A stretch of DNA of 64,000 bases from Perkinsus olseni (taxonomy: Eukaryota > Perkinsozoa > Perkinsida > Perkinsidae), in contig JABANP010000006.1 in assembly GCA_013115135.1 (NCBI GenBank), forward strand, positions 1-64,000, in the 5' to 3' direction. Shown here piece by piece: positions 20,492-32,600 of the stretch. The notes beneath the pieces are model-generated. The model was not told the DNA's origin. It made no database searches and worked only from the letters and a program-made list of their open reading frames with translations. The position numbers were made by a program, and so were the translations under genes. Each line of letters starts with the position of its first letter. Position 1 is the first letter of the stretch.

Positions 20492-23400
20492 ATGATCCGT
20501 CCTCCACTCTCGATCTTTCTTTCTGTCGTAACAGCCACACTTGCTGCTGCAGCTGACAGCGAGTGGCAGACTGTGACAGCAAAGTTCAATCCGAAAACTA
20601 ACCAAATTGTGTATAACGATGTCAAGTTCGCTGGACCGGAAGTCTTGGACCACACGCACTTCGCCTTCAACACGATCATGACGGTCGTCTGTGTGGTAAT
20701 AACAAAACCCTACAGATTTACTATCTTCCCTCTACGGTAGTCGAGCTCGAGGGTCTTAGAACTGTATGGGATACCTTTCGTACTCACTATTGAGTAAGAA
20801 GTATCAACTCATCTTGACTAAGAACTTTGTCCTTCATTAAGTACGAAGTGGCAGTTTCATATAAGGTAGAATGGTTGATGACGGAAGTTAAGCATTTATT
20901 GAGCTAGTATGTGCACGTCAACTCTGAGCATGCGCGCGGTTTTTTGGAGGTATCTTTTTTCATGCGGGTTTCATGCACACCAACCTCGTTTCATCTATAG
21001 TCGTATAAACTTGAGCGTATAGTTTTTACTCTCGTCGTTCTTGCTGTTCAGGTCTGCGCTGCTCTAGCCTCCGGTTTGACGATGGGATTGGTATCTTTGG
21101 ACGACTTCGACCTTCGAATACTCATGGAATCCAGTGAGGATGATGTTCCCGACCCTGCTGATAAAGCTGAGATGAGAAAGGAGAAGCAAGCTGCTATTAA
21201 GTTGTAATATTGACCGTGTTGTCGCTGCCCATGCTTGTACTCACCTCCTACGAAAACCTTCGCTGTGCGCTCTTCGGGGTATCTTTGACCGGTTCCAGCT
21301 GCCGAGATTGTGTATCTTGCGGTTTGCGTAAAGAGAGCTCACCGCGCGTATTAGAGTTTTTCGTTTTTTTATGTCAGGCATCCGTTGATCTCACGTCACC
21401 ATCTCCTGCTTGTGACTTTACTTTTGGTGAACTCGCTGGCAAACGAAGCTTTGCCGCTTTTCCTGGACCAAATAGTACCTCCATACATGGCAGTGTTGGT
21501 GTCAGTCACTCTGGTAATAATAAAGGGGATATCTTGCACGCGTGCGCAAAATCTTTTCGCTGCGCTTCATTGACCTATCTTGAAGTTGTACAGTAGTGCG
21601 CTATTAGTCTTTTCTTCGAAGGTTCTCATGAGGGTTGGGGAATCTTCACTGTGCGCGCTGAGTATCTTTCCGTTTCTATGCTCATCAGGTGTTAGTATTC
21701 GGCGAGATAATCCCATCGGCGGTATTCACAGGGCCTAATCAACTATCAATAGGAGCAGCCTTCTCACCGTTAGTCAAGTAATGCGGGACCGGTGTCTGTG
21801 CTTGAATTTGAACCCGGGATCTCGTTTGGACTTGCGGTATAAGGGGGCCTCGAGCTTCCAGGGGTCGCCATTCGTACTTGTTGACACGTGGGTTCGAATA
21901 ACACCGAAATGTGTATCTTTCGATCGAAGGTCGACTTCCCCACGAATTCCGATAGAAATGACCCAACCGGGGTTCGATCCAGGTTCATGATGATAGTAGT
22001 TTACCCGGTGGCGGGTCCGGTCGCCTGGTGCCTCGATAAGACGCTGGGAGAGGAGCACAAGGGACGGTACAATAAGGCGGAGTTCAAGGCGTTGTTGAAC
22101 TTACATCAATATGACGACGTACTGGGGGAGGTATCTGGTTCGATCCTCGGTGAAGGCATTCTCATCGCTTTTATGGCGTCTCTGAACTGAGAATATCGCG
22201 CCATTCGATGTGCGGTCAATGAGTGGTTGATAGTCGGCTATTAGATGTCTCCAAAATGAGCGTTGCGCACGTTGAAGGATTCTGAAATTGGCGATGCGCA
22301 GTTCAACACTTGTTTGTTCAGACTGGAGATGTTGATATAGAGACGGGTATAAGCGGTCAGTCTTCACCTTTGGATACCCACACGACTACAGGAGGAGATG
22401 GTCCAACCGGGAGAGGGGAAGTCCATCATCATGTAATGAGCGAGGTCGTGGGTTCAAATCTAGTCGGAGTAAAATGAAAATTTCCGTCATTTTCCCGTCC
22501 ACAATTTTGTCTTTAACAGGGAAATGAAACTCTCAAGTTCTAGTTCGGGAGTGACAATTTCGGAGAAGCATAATCACGATTCGACCCTCGCCACTTGAAA
22601 CTTACGGTAGTCCGCAGATGTGTTCAGGCTAGAAATTCTAGCTGGCCTTCTGACAGCCGGGCCGAGTAGTCGACGTTTTACTACGCCGAATGAGTTTCCA
22701 TAATTCTGAGTTTACTTCTTGTCGATCGATTGTGACGGAGAACTAGCTCACTGGAAATGCAAGATTTCACGTTGGATTTCCTATTCCGTTGTGATGATAT
22801 TTGCGTGCTCGGATGAATTCTGGTCAGGTCCAATTGCATTCCCGCGGTGGCATCACGAAGGAAGAGCTCCGGATGATGCAGGGGGCGTTGGAATTACATC
22901 GTCTCAAAGTAAAGGATGTAATGACACCGTTGGACCAGGTAATCGTGGAAGAGAGGGCTCGTTGAATGATGTGCGGAAGGAGTGGTATGGTTGGTTATAT
23001 CAATCCAGCGGATTGATGGTGAATTGGTGGATCAAATACACCGTATTGTTCACCATCATGTTAGCGCATCAAAGAATTTTAACGCTGATGTGTCGGTCAC
23101 CTCGAATTTGCTTACGGAAAATGCCCGATACGCGCAATCGATCAAAATGGCACGCGCTTTGTGCGACTCAGGTAGCCATGTACCCAGCGGACCAAGTTCT
23201 GGATTCCAAGACACTCCAGGATATCATGGAGAAGGGTCATTCAAGATTGCCGATTTACCAGGGCCATCCGCACAACGTAGAAAGACCGGGCGTGGGAGTC
23301 GAACCAGGGACCTTCGGGATGAGAGTGTTGAACAGGTGCATGGCATGCTGCTCGTGAAGCGTTTGATTGTTTTAAATCCAGAAAATAAAGTACAAATAGG

Positions 23401-25103
23401 AAACACAGATTTGTTGGAACCGATGGTAGGTGACCGGGCGAGCGTTTTTCGTTTTTCACAAAATTGTGAGTTGGTCGGAGCGAAGCGAGTCGTGCTTGTC
23501 AGATTTGCGATATGGATACTACGCTGCTGGATATGCTCTATGAATTTTCAACTGGCAGAAGCCATTTAGCAGTAGCGACGGATGATCCTGAGAGGGTAGA
23601 AGGTTCATACCAACTTTTTCACAAATCGTGGCGCATCTTTTCAGGTTATCCAAGCCATCCACGACGACAAACAGATTCCGTGCAATATTCACATGGCGGG
23701 AATCATCACGTTGGAAGATGTGATTGAGAGATTGATAAAACATGACATTCAAGGTAGGCGTTAAAACGTTTGGATATAATGGCGTGAAAAAATCCGGATG
23801 AGTTCAGCCTGTTCGAAGCGGGCATGAAGATTGTATCCGGTTGATGTATGGCTAGACGTACTGCGTTTGTTATGGAAGTGTGTTACGTCTCAGCGTATCT
23901 TAAAGTCGACCCTGAAAGATACAAATGAGGTCGATCTATTTTCAGATGAGAGTGATATATCAGTGACGCTACAGCCTGTGCTGCATCTACCGACCTCAAG
24001 CGGAAGCAAGATCAAGATGTAAGATTCTTTCATTTCTGATTGTAGTGTAGTTCAGCGTACGTGAAGATGAGGTTGAGATTCCGAGCCAGCCTAGCTCTTT
24101 GAAAAGTATAACTCGTTCTACTTTACCGCAGTATAACTTTTGGCGCAGTATCGGCCCAGAGTATCTTTTTAACGCTCCCACCCTTTGGAGATCCACGTGA
24201 TGTATGACAGTCGCAGTGGTTGCAGTAATCGAGAAGCAACCATTTTGTTTGGAAATTCCTGCTCTCCGTAACGGATCGGCGGCGTCCGTTCGCCACCCTG
24301 ATGTGTTTCGTTTTTCTATTCTGTGGAACTTCTCTCTCCGTTCACTGACCTTTATCATTGCCACATACTCATCGTCATGCTCCCCGAAAATGGCCTCCCT
24401 TCCTTAGAGAGGCAATGCTCGACGTTTGTCCAGAAAATCGAGCTATGCGGGGTGCGCATCTTTGTTCACTCGGATTGGCATCCAGGCGTTGTGGCTGTCG
24501 GTGGAATATTCATCGTTATTCGTGTTGTTCCTGTCAGTCCCCCTTCTCCGCGTGGTCGTAGCATCAGGGTTAACGCCCCATCGGGTGTGTTGTCGATAAA
24601 ACATCAGCCGGCTAACGGAGTTGGAAGTGGGTTCCTCTCCTCTTCTGAGTATCTTGAGATGCTTGTTATCCTAGGGTCGACTTCAGCAAAAGTGTTGCAC
24701 TCCTCGTCATCACAGGCGGGAAAGGAGAGTCCTTCACTCGTGGTGAGTAATTGGTTAGGACTCGCGATCTTCATTTGAGAGGTCCCTGGTTCTATTCCCG
24801 CTCGATGAATTTTTATCCTCAGACGCCTCTGCTGAAGGACGCGTCTCCTATGAATCACAGTCCGATGCCGGTAATCTCCGAGTCATCGCCAATGTCTGGC
24901 CACTCCACGTCTTCATCCAAAAGTGAGTTGATCGCTTCGATCTTGCTAATCTTGCTCACCTTGCAATTTCTCTAGGCAAGAAAAACCCCTCTGTTGGCCC
25001 CTCAACGTTGCCACCGAAACCCATGGCGTCTCCCGAATTAGGGAAAAAAGTAAAAAAGGACGTCAAAAATACAGCAGGTGAGGAGGTATCTTGTTTTCCG
25101 TGA
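20492..25103 (+). CDS. CNNM/CorC-type membrane protein (DUF21 plus paired CBS domains)
   Basis: Proposed Mg2+ or divalent-metal transport protein (ancient domain protein family). Signal peptide and lumenal part (MIRPPLSIFLSVVTATLAAA), then DUF21: LASGLTMGLVSLDDFDLRI, LISRHHLLLVTLLLVNSLAN, VLVFGEIIPSAVF, FSPLVK, YPVAGPVAWCLDKTLG, KALLNLHQYDDVLGE. The CBS part follows: ITKEELRMMQGALELHRLK, VKDVMTPLDQ, LQDIMEKGHSRLPIYQGHPH, MLLVKRLIVLNPEN and MAGIITLEDVIERLI, all diagnostic of CNNM/CorC proteins. The Ser/Pro-rich tail ends at TGA 25101, unless another exon is used (open to about 25330). At least ten introns. Those at 21.78-22.0, 22131-22827, 23277-23335 and 24743-24822 contain tRNA-like B-box segments; others contain TATCTT...GCGC pieces. 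Confidence 0.9.
22131..22827 (+). other. CNNM intron with sense B-box at its 5' end
   Basis: Starts GTATCTGGTTCGATCCTCGG, so the T-arm-like B-box sits six bases after the donor. A second one (CGTGGGTTCAAATC) lies at about 22446-22459. Splicing to 22828 joins YDDVLGE to VQLHSRGGITKEE in phase 0. Confidence 0.65.
23277..23335 (+). other. 59-nt CNNM intron equal to an antisense tRNA 3' half
   Basis: GTAGAAAG...GTTGAACAG. The reverse complement reads CTCATCCCGAAGGTCCC then TGGTTCGACTCCCACGCC, i.e. anticodon-arm side, variable loop and T-arm. Nearly the whole intron is covered. Splicing joins IYQGHPHN to VHGMLLVKRL in the CBS domain. Confidence 0.75.
24743..24822 (+). other. 80-nt CNNM intron resembling a whole degenerate tRNA
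   Basis: GTGAGT...CCTCAG. Inside are a D-arm-like TAATTGGTTAGGA, an anticodon-loop-like ATCTTCATTT, then GAGAGGTCCCTGGTTCTATTC as variable loop and T-arm. Splicing joins KESPSLV to TPLLKDASP in phase 0. Confidence 0.7.
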
Positions 25104-25711
25104 AGAGCATGGGGGAACCTCGATAGTTGTTCTGGTGGAGCAACTTTCTCGGAATGGTTATGACTAGTGTGTGAGTCGGCTAGCCCTGCGTATACATTTT
25201 GGGAAAAACAAAGGATTTTTCGGTGTATCGAAGATGCTTACGAGAGCAAGAAGTTGGTCCTGCGCGAGTTTCCCGGCCACCTGCAATGCATCTTCGGTCT
25301 CTACTGTCAACGACGAGCACTCTGACTGAGTTTATTATCGCATCCGTCGCAAGAGCATCACGTTTAGGGGGACAGGGGGATGAATCATGTCATGATGGTG
25401 AATGATCATACACAGATGAAATGCTTCTGCGTAGTTGCGGTTTTTTTGAGAACCAGCAGTGCGTGGGCAGTTTAGATCTGCTAAGAGGCTCTTTCACGCC
25501 GGAAGCGTTAGTCGGATCGAAAACGTCTTGTATGCTGCTGTTATTGTTGATAGACTCGGGGAGTGGGGATAAGGCGGTAGTGAACCCTCCGCGGAGTGAG
25601 CGCAGGAGATCACTAAGTGAGAGTTGTACCAGTTTTCGTAACTGCGACTGTGTTGATCAGGTGAGAACGAGGAGAGTGTAAGATGTCGAGCGAGAAGTGG
25701 GACTGAGGAGT

Positions 25712-25735
25712 GCTGCTGCTGCTGCTGCTGCTGCT
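25712..25735. repeat. GCT trinucleotide microsatellite
   Basis: About eight consecutive GCT units. They read as poly-Ala (+) or poly-Ser (-) in chance frames. Confidence 0.9.
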
Positions 25736-26549
25736 GTAGACTTGTTGATCATTCATATACTTTCGACTGTCCTGAATAGCCAACGGCCGAATGATTGGTT
25801 TCTTCGACAGATAGAGGTCTCTTGGGTTCAGTTCCGTCGTCAAACCGTTGTGACGGACGTAAGTTGTGGCTGCTTGCTGTGATGCAGAGCGCAGAGGTTC
25901 CTCTATTGGAGCACTAGAGAGAAGTGTCTAGCACACCCACGCAAAGCACATCGCTCATCTACCCCTCTCTACCGGTTTGCTTTTGAATACCCCATCAACT
26001 CAAGTGAACAACCAGCTCCTTCCCTAAGGCTCTGACTGCAAGTGTGCAATGTAAAGGTTTGAAGCTTCGAGCTGAAGACACCGAGCGTGCTGGATGCCCG
26101 CTAACCAACTCCACTCGTCTTGGTGTGGCTCTGATACGGAATTTTGCTCCACATTTATTCCGATGATTCTTTCCGGTTCACTTAGCGAGGTCGCATTGAG
26201 TTCGGATTATATCCCAGTATGGTGCCGAGTTTGAGTATGTGAGAGGCTTTCATACTCACAGCTGGCCTCCAGCCCACAGTGGGCTAGTGATAGGTCGCAG
26301 CGTTCCCTGGAAGTTCTCAGTTTAGCTGAGTAAAGCCGTCATTGTGACGAACCTACACTGTGGTTCGAGTTACGTCGAAGGTGGGGCATTCTTGTGCTTG
26401 GCTGCAAGTACGTGTTGACCTACTATCCGGGATTTTGTCAAGTGAATACAGGGTAGAGGTTAAGTTGATGATTTCCTATTGGCAGGGTAGGTGGTTCGAT
26501 TCTGGGCAGCAGCATCCTGTAATTTCTGCAAGCCTAGCCCTCATGCGGT

Positions 26550-26570
26550 GGTGAATTATTCACCGTGAAT
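26550..26570. repeat. 21-nt W-N-rc(W)-W' unit (W=GGTGAAT, N=T)
   Basis: Exact match, intergenic upstream of the P450 gene. Confidence 0.85.
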
Positions 26571-27104
26571 AGTCCCGTAGTTGGTCTTTTAACCCCGCTC
26601 AATTCCGCCGACTAATCATGAATAGGGAAGAACTTACCTGGGCCCCGTAGGGCCCTTTACGATACCCCCCTTGAGAAACCTTCTCCTTGAACATGCTCGT
26701 GCTGTGCTACACTTGTTGACTTCGGCTTCGCCAATTCTGCCTTTCCAAGTCACTCGAGCGCCGCGGTTTCAATCGACGCCCTGTTCTCGTAACTAGTGAG
26801 GTCAAGCCATGTACCCGTAGCGCCGCGGACTGCCCTCATTAGGATGCCTCGGTTGAGTAGAGTGTGAGCGGACTCGAAACCCACGAGGGGAGCTAGTGGC
26901 GCACAGGATAGATTGTGGTACCTTGTACGCTAGAAGCGTTTGCAAATTAGTAGCGCGATATCGATTGTGTCGCGCCCGAAATGACATATCGTGCAACTTT
27001 CAGCGACTTGTGTCGACCACCTATTCAAGCTTATGGTGTTTTTGAGTGGCGGGATGATACCTGTCTTTTCTCTATCATATTCGTTCTCAGCTGATTTGTT
27101 GCTC

Positions 27105-29088
27105 ATGCAGTCTCCAGCCCTTCTCCGTATCAATCCGGAGCTTCTGAGTGTGCTCCGTCGCTATGCTCCGGTGACTATCGGAGGAGGTGCGGCTCTGCTT
27201 TTGAGCTTCCTACTCGGGAAGCTTGTGAAATCTATAGCCCGCACTTTCAAGCCGCTGCCTTTCCCTGGACCGAGGGTAAGATGTTTTGACGGATGTTGTT
27301 AAGTTTATCTTCGCTTCAGGGCTCGCCTATCGCTGGAGTGGCCTTTGAACTCGATCCGAGTAGCGCGTTGTCACGGATGCGCGAGTGGGCCGAAGAGTAT
27401 GGCAAGACGTTCGCCTTCAGGTGAGTGGATGACTGCTATTCTCCCATACCATGGGCATCTCTTATTTTTCTCTCCTCTAGGGTGTTCTCTACGACCTACG
27501 TCATGACTAAGGACACGGAGACCATCAAGCAGATCCTGAAGGACTCCAACAAGGGAGTTTTCATGCGGCAGATGAACACTCTGAGTTTATTGCCAAAGTC
27601 CGGGATCTTCCTGACTGATGGTGATGCTTGGAAGTACAACAGAAGAACAGTCGACCCAATCATCGCTGAGCCGAACGTTCGAGGGATGGTCCCGATAATG
27701 GGACAGATGTCTCGAAGATTGGTAACCACTTCTCCTATTGTAAACGGTGAGTCGATATTCTGTCGTTTACTCAGGTTAACGTCGTGTCGGCCTTGGCTGA
27801 CCCGTCTGGCAACATTCATGACTGGGAGCCTCATAAATTGCTTCAACTGGCTGCACTCGACTTTACAGTTGCCACGCACTTTGGGAAGGACTACAACCTC
27901 CTCAGTCCTCTCGGTAAGCACCTTATGATTGATGTTTCGCTCCGCTAAGTATTTCTGGTCAGATACCAATGGGTCGGCTGAGCGAGAGAATGTTCACAAA
28001 ACGTTCCAAAATTTTCTCGAAGGTTTTGACTTCATTCTTAAGCACATCCAGTTGGGTCCTTTCATACAGAATAGGTATCCTTTCAAGCTGAACAAGGATG
28101 TCGCCAAAGTGAGTAGTTGTCGACCTCTCCGAAGCGCTTCTCGTCTCGCAGTTCATTTTCATTTAGTTTTACTCCGCTGTTGATAACGTGGAGAAGTACT
28201 CTAAGGAGATCATAGCCCGAAGACAGCAAGAGTTGAAGAAGGGCGCCACACCCGAGTGCAACATTCTCGACAAGTTGATATTCATGGGCAAGCAAGACTT
28301 GATTTGGAATCTTGTTACGTGAGCGTCTTCACATGATCTTCAACAACATCGTCGATCTTTTGATGATCAGGTTCACCCTGAGTGGCGGTTCTTCGGTCCC
28401 TTCTACGATCGAGTGGTTCCTTTACCTTATGTGTGTCCACCCAGATGCTCAGAAGAAGGCCCGAGCGGAAGTCGACGCCCTCGGTAAAGATCCGACCGAC
28501 AACGATGACCTCGACAAACTACGCTATGTAGAGGCCTGCGTCTTGGAGACGCTTCGTGTAAGTGTATCTTAGGCTGATTCTGGTGCAAGGCGTGTAGGTT
28601 GATTGATTGCCGAAGATTCTCTTGCCTTTCTTTGTAGATGAATAACTCGACCCCTGGCCCCCTGCCATATGTCACTGTTGCACCATACGTCATCGAAGGA
28701 AAGGAGGTTGACGTGGGGACGGTAGTTACACTCATGACCGGCGAAGCGATGAAGGGCGAAGATGAGGGCGGTCCTGAGTTCAAGTGAGTCCCGCGTATGG
28801 CGATAGCGGCGATAGAGTGTTGTCCTCGTCAGGCCCGAGGCTTGGTTCCTTCCCGGTACCAAAGACATCGATCGCCAGCGTTCACGCAATCACTGGGCGT
28901 TCACTGGAAGCCCTCGTAAATGCCCTGGCCAATACCTCGCCATGAAGGAGTGTGTTGTTATGGCAGCAACTCTTCTGAGGCATTTCGATGATTTCCATTT
29001 CACCGTCGGTTATGATGATGTCGGAGAGACCACTTACATTAACCGTATACCCGTCAACCTTCGTTTGAGTATGAAGGCGAGGCAGTGA
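27105..29088 (+). CDS. cytochrome P450 monooxygenase, multi-exon
   Basis: Haem-thiolate monooxygenase anchored in the ER by an N-terminal helix (VTIGGGAALLLSFLLGKLV), followed by the Pro-rich hinge PLPFPGPRGSP. Further marks: WKYNRRTVDPI (C-helix), I-helix region FTLSGGSSVPSTIEW, K-helix ETLR (ExxR), KPEAWFLPG (PERF-like), and haem loop FTGSPRKCPGQYLAMKE with the Cys ligand. Odd points: the usual acidic-Thr pair of the I-helix is replaced (GGSSVPST) and the fourth haem-loop position is Ser instead of Gly. Introns are plain, about 45-70 nt, GT-AG, without tRNA-like cores. Start at 27105 chosen because the anchor follows directly; an upstream Met at 27032 is possible. The reductase gene follows after 548 bases on the same strand. 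Confidence 0.88.
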
Positions 29089-29636
29089 CAAGAGCGGTTT
29101 GTTCGAAGCACGATGATCTCCACTATGAGAGCATTCACTAATCTATAGTAGTATATCATGACTGCTAGCTATTCTCACCGTCTTCGTCTTTTGAGCATCT
29201 GGCCGTCAATCTGCCTTTTATAATCGTAATTCTGCTGTAGTCCTCTCCTGAGAGAACCTACCGCGTTATTATGGTCAGCGTCTGGTCACCATCAGATTCT
29301 CAACTCTGAGAATATTTGACTTTTTGATAGTAAAGAAGGCCAGGAGCGACACTCTTTTTAATACCGTGATTTGTAACTGCGACTAATACTACACTAATAG
29401 TACTTAGTCTGCTCCACTGTGATGGCTCAATAACCCGTACTTCATCTGAAAGAGTACTTTTTGAACACGTAATATTGTTGAGTTCATGCGTTCACTGCGC
29501 TGGAGGTGGTTGGGTCGAATCTAAGGGTTGACGTTCGGCTCAGTTTCCTCCGTACGTCCTGGTCGTAACGATCTTGATTTTCAAGGTGCAAGGTCGCGCA
29601 GAATGTGACTGAGCAACTCCCGGGTTTAGTTTGAGG

Positions 29637-32600
29637 ATGTACAGGCTTGGCAACATATCATTCTTCGTGGGCAAGTTTTTCGTCGCTCGATACATGCCCA
29701 AGATAAGGAAATCTTCGACTTCTCCTTCTTCCAAATGCAGCGAGGATGGTCCGAAGGAACCCGTCACAGCGCTGGACGTCGTTGACAGTAAGCTGATGTG
29801 CCGGGCGTATCAGATGTGGTGACCGGTCGCCTACTGATCAAATCACGAGTAATGTTACTAGTATAACTTCGGAGCAATAACAACAGCCACAAGTCCGCCT
29901 GAATGCTGATGCCATCATCAGCGTTGGCTCTTTGAGAGTCCTCAGTGGTTTAGACTGATCTACAGTAGTTATCGCATATGCTCGAGGAATGCTATTGCTT
30001 TGACTAGCTCTATCATGAGTTGGCGTTCCATGCTCCCCACTAGGACGCTGAGTGGACGCTATCCTGGATCGTCTTCACCGGACTACCGCAGATAGCGACT
30101 CTGAAGGGCATGGAGTTAGCATCTCAAAATCGGATACGATATGTGTATCCTTCTCAGCTACTGCGTACATCGACGGGAGCTACTTCACAGACGGGGACGG
30201 CCGAGGCGTTCGCGATCCAATTTGGTAGTAATAATAATACTAATGTGGGATGACTTGGTCGTAGCGTCAATCGATAGTGTGCCACATCGCTCCGTCGAAA
30301 ATTGACGATGCGTTCGAGTGCAAAAACTAAAATACTCGGCATCGACCGTGTCCAACAGTAACTGATGATAATAATATTCTGGGTTGGTTTTGACGTTGCG
30401 TTCGGTCACAGGCGAGGAGGCCACCGAAGAACAGATACCGAACAAGGTCTGCGACCTGGCCGACTTCGACCCGGCGGTTTTCAGTACTCACAGAATTGTG
30501 GTAATTCTTCTTATAAGCTTCCCAGCGGATTGAAGAGGTCTTGGCAGGTTTTGATACTCGCTACGACAGGAGAGGGCGATGCGACTGATAACGCTATTAA
30601 ATTCGATAAATACATCAATCACAAGTCCACGCCGGTGAAAAAGCTGCCGCGTATTCTCGATCAGGGAAACAAGTATTTTCTCAGAAAGACGCCCTCTCTG
30701 GCGTCCATTATTGCATTTTTGGCCTCGGCGATTTGAACTACATCCAGTTTAATGGGATGGCTCGGCGGAGCGATGCGGCAATGCAGCGAGTTGGTGCAGT
30801 TAAGATGCTCGAAAGGTGAGGTACAAGAACTGTGGGTGGATTAACTTTGGACAGACGGTGCCGCGGGAGCTCTGGTGGAAGTTCTGGGTTCGACTCCGGA
30901 TGGATGCTATCCTTTCCTCAGGGGCATCGGTGATGACTGCCAGGATATCGAAGAAGATTTTCGAAAGTGGATAGACACCAGCGGGGTTTTCGAGAAGCTG
31001 AAGAAAGTTGCCAGTGAGGCGACTCCCTCCCGCTATCTTGATCTGACAATTGGCATCAGAGGAGCTCCAAGCAGCTCCCTCGCCTGGTCCCGCCCAATCC
31101 AACGGCAGCTCTACAATGGAGACGACGAAAGATAGCGGGTATATTTCTGTAGAGCGCCCGAATGTGGATCGAAGTAGGCACGTGAGACAGTACCACTATC
31201 ACAGTGAAGCAGTATTATCGGGCCCGACTGTTTGAAGTATACTGTGAGTCGTGAGACTGACTTGACTCAGCGGTTCAACCACCGTAGCCATTGCCGAGCG
31301 ACTCTTGAGGCTCCCCTGCGAACGGTCTCAATCTATAAGAACTGCGAGCCATGTTTGAGCGGAAGGTCCATTCGAGTCTTCTTGAATCAGGATCGATCGA
31401 TGGAGATGATACTCTGTCGAAGGCAATCATCAAGTGCTGCAAAACGAAGGTTGTGTCGGTGGAGAGAATGGGTTCTAGAGCAGTTCACATCGATGTTGAG
31501 ATTCCTGAGGGAATGAAGTGAGCTATCATGGAGATGGAAGGGGGGACGGCCTCTCCCAGAATTAGACAACGAGATATAATTTATCTCCATAGCACCGTGC
31601 GGATTCACGGCCGGAATTTTTGTTCAGCCGTTTCGTCGGCTGGAGGAGGCGAGGATCTCGCGAATATATCCCTTCTCGATCTTCGTGAATTTTCGTAATA
31701 AGTTTCTCTTGAGATCGTAGGTTATCCGTTAGCAGCCGGAAACTACCGCAGCGACTCGCTGCCAGCGAGCGGAGTTCTTTACCTCTTCGATATTCGTTTA
31801 CTCGATCACTTCCTAGTTCAAGTTACTGTCCTTCAGGTATGCTACCGCTGATACCATCGAGGTGCTCCCAGCAAATTCACAGGAAGATGTGGAGTACTTT
31901 GTGAGAACCTTCGAGCTATCTGGGAAGCTGGATTATTGGATTGATTTCGAGCCGATCGATGGAAAGTAGTGTATCGTCCTCGGTGGACAGTCGGCGACCG
32001 TCGGTCGCTCATGGTGACCCAGCAATATCGCATATTGCTGGCGACTGAGTGCCGTCGAACACATGAAATCGTTTCAGAATGTTGTTCATGCAGTAGTGAC
32101 GAAAGTTTGCATGAATGAATCCTACTCGGACAATCTCATGAGAAACTCCGCTCCCTCCGGGTGGTGATTCGTGCCCTCCTGATGCTGAACCGTGCCCTCC
32201 TGATGGTGAGCCGTGCCCTCCTGATGCTGACGCCATCGACTTGACCGACTCTGATACTGCTGTTGTCGCCCATCGGAGGGGCCCCCTCCCTAGTAGGGAG
32301 TCCCTACGCCGCCTCAGAAACTGATGCTCAGGCTACTCCGAAGTTTGGAGTCCGCAGGCACAGTGGCGTGATTGGCGTGATTACCAACTGGCTCGCCAAC
32401 TGACGAGAGAGAATGATCGTTCGGTTGCTCTTCGCGAGTGTGCAGAGAAAACAGCGAGATTGTTTCTGGAGAAATCTATGGTACACGAACTGGGGTATCA
32501 TTTGGGACCTCGTGAGGTTCTGAGATTATTGTGCAAAGTGCTCTCAGAGGGGCATTGTCCTCTCAGAGGTGCCTTGTGATCACAGAGGCGCATTGGGCTG

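Larger units (their letters stand above)
25104..27104. other. intergenic region between CNNM and P450 genes
   Basis: Holds a GCT microsatellite (about 25712-25735), a T-arm-like GGTTCGATTCTGGGC at about 26493 and one 21-nt palindromic unit (26550). Open frames on both strands match nothing known. Confidence 0.35.

Noticed and set aside
25697..25882. poly-Ala/poly-Ser open frames over the GCT repeat as a protein
   Set aside because: Frames exist only because the trinucleotide repeat is open in all frames; no flanking coding signal.
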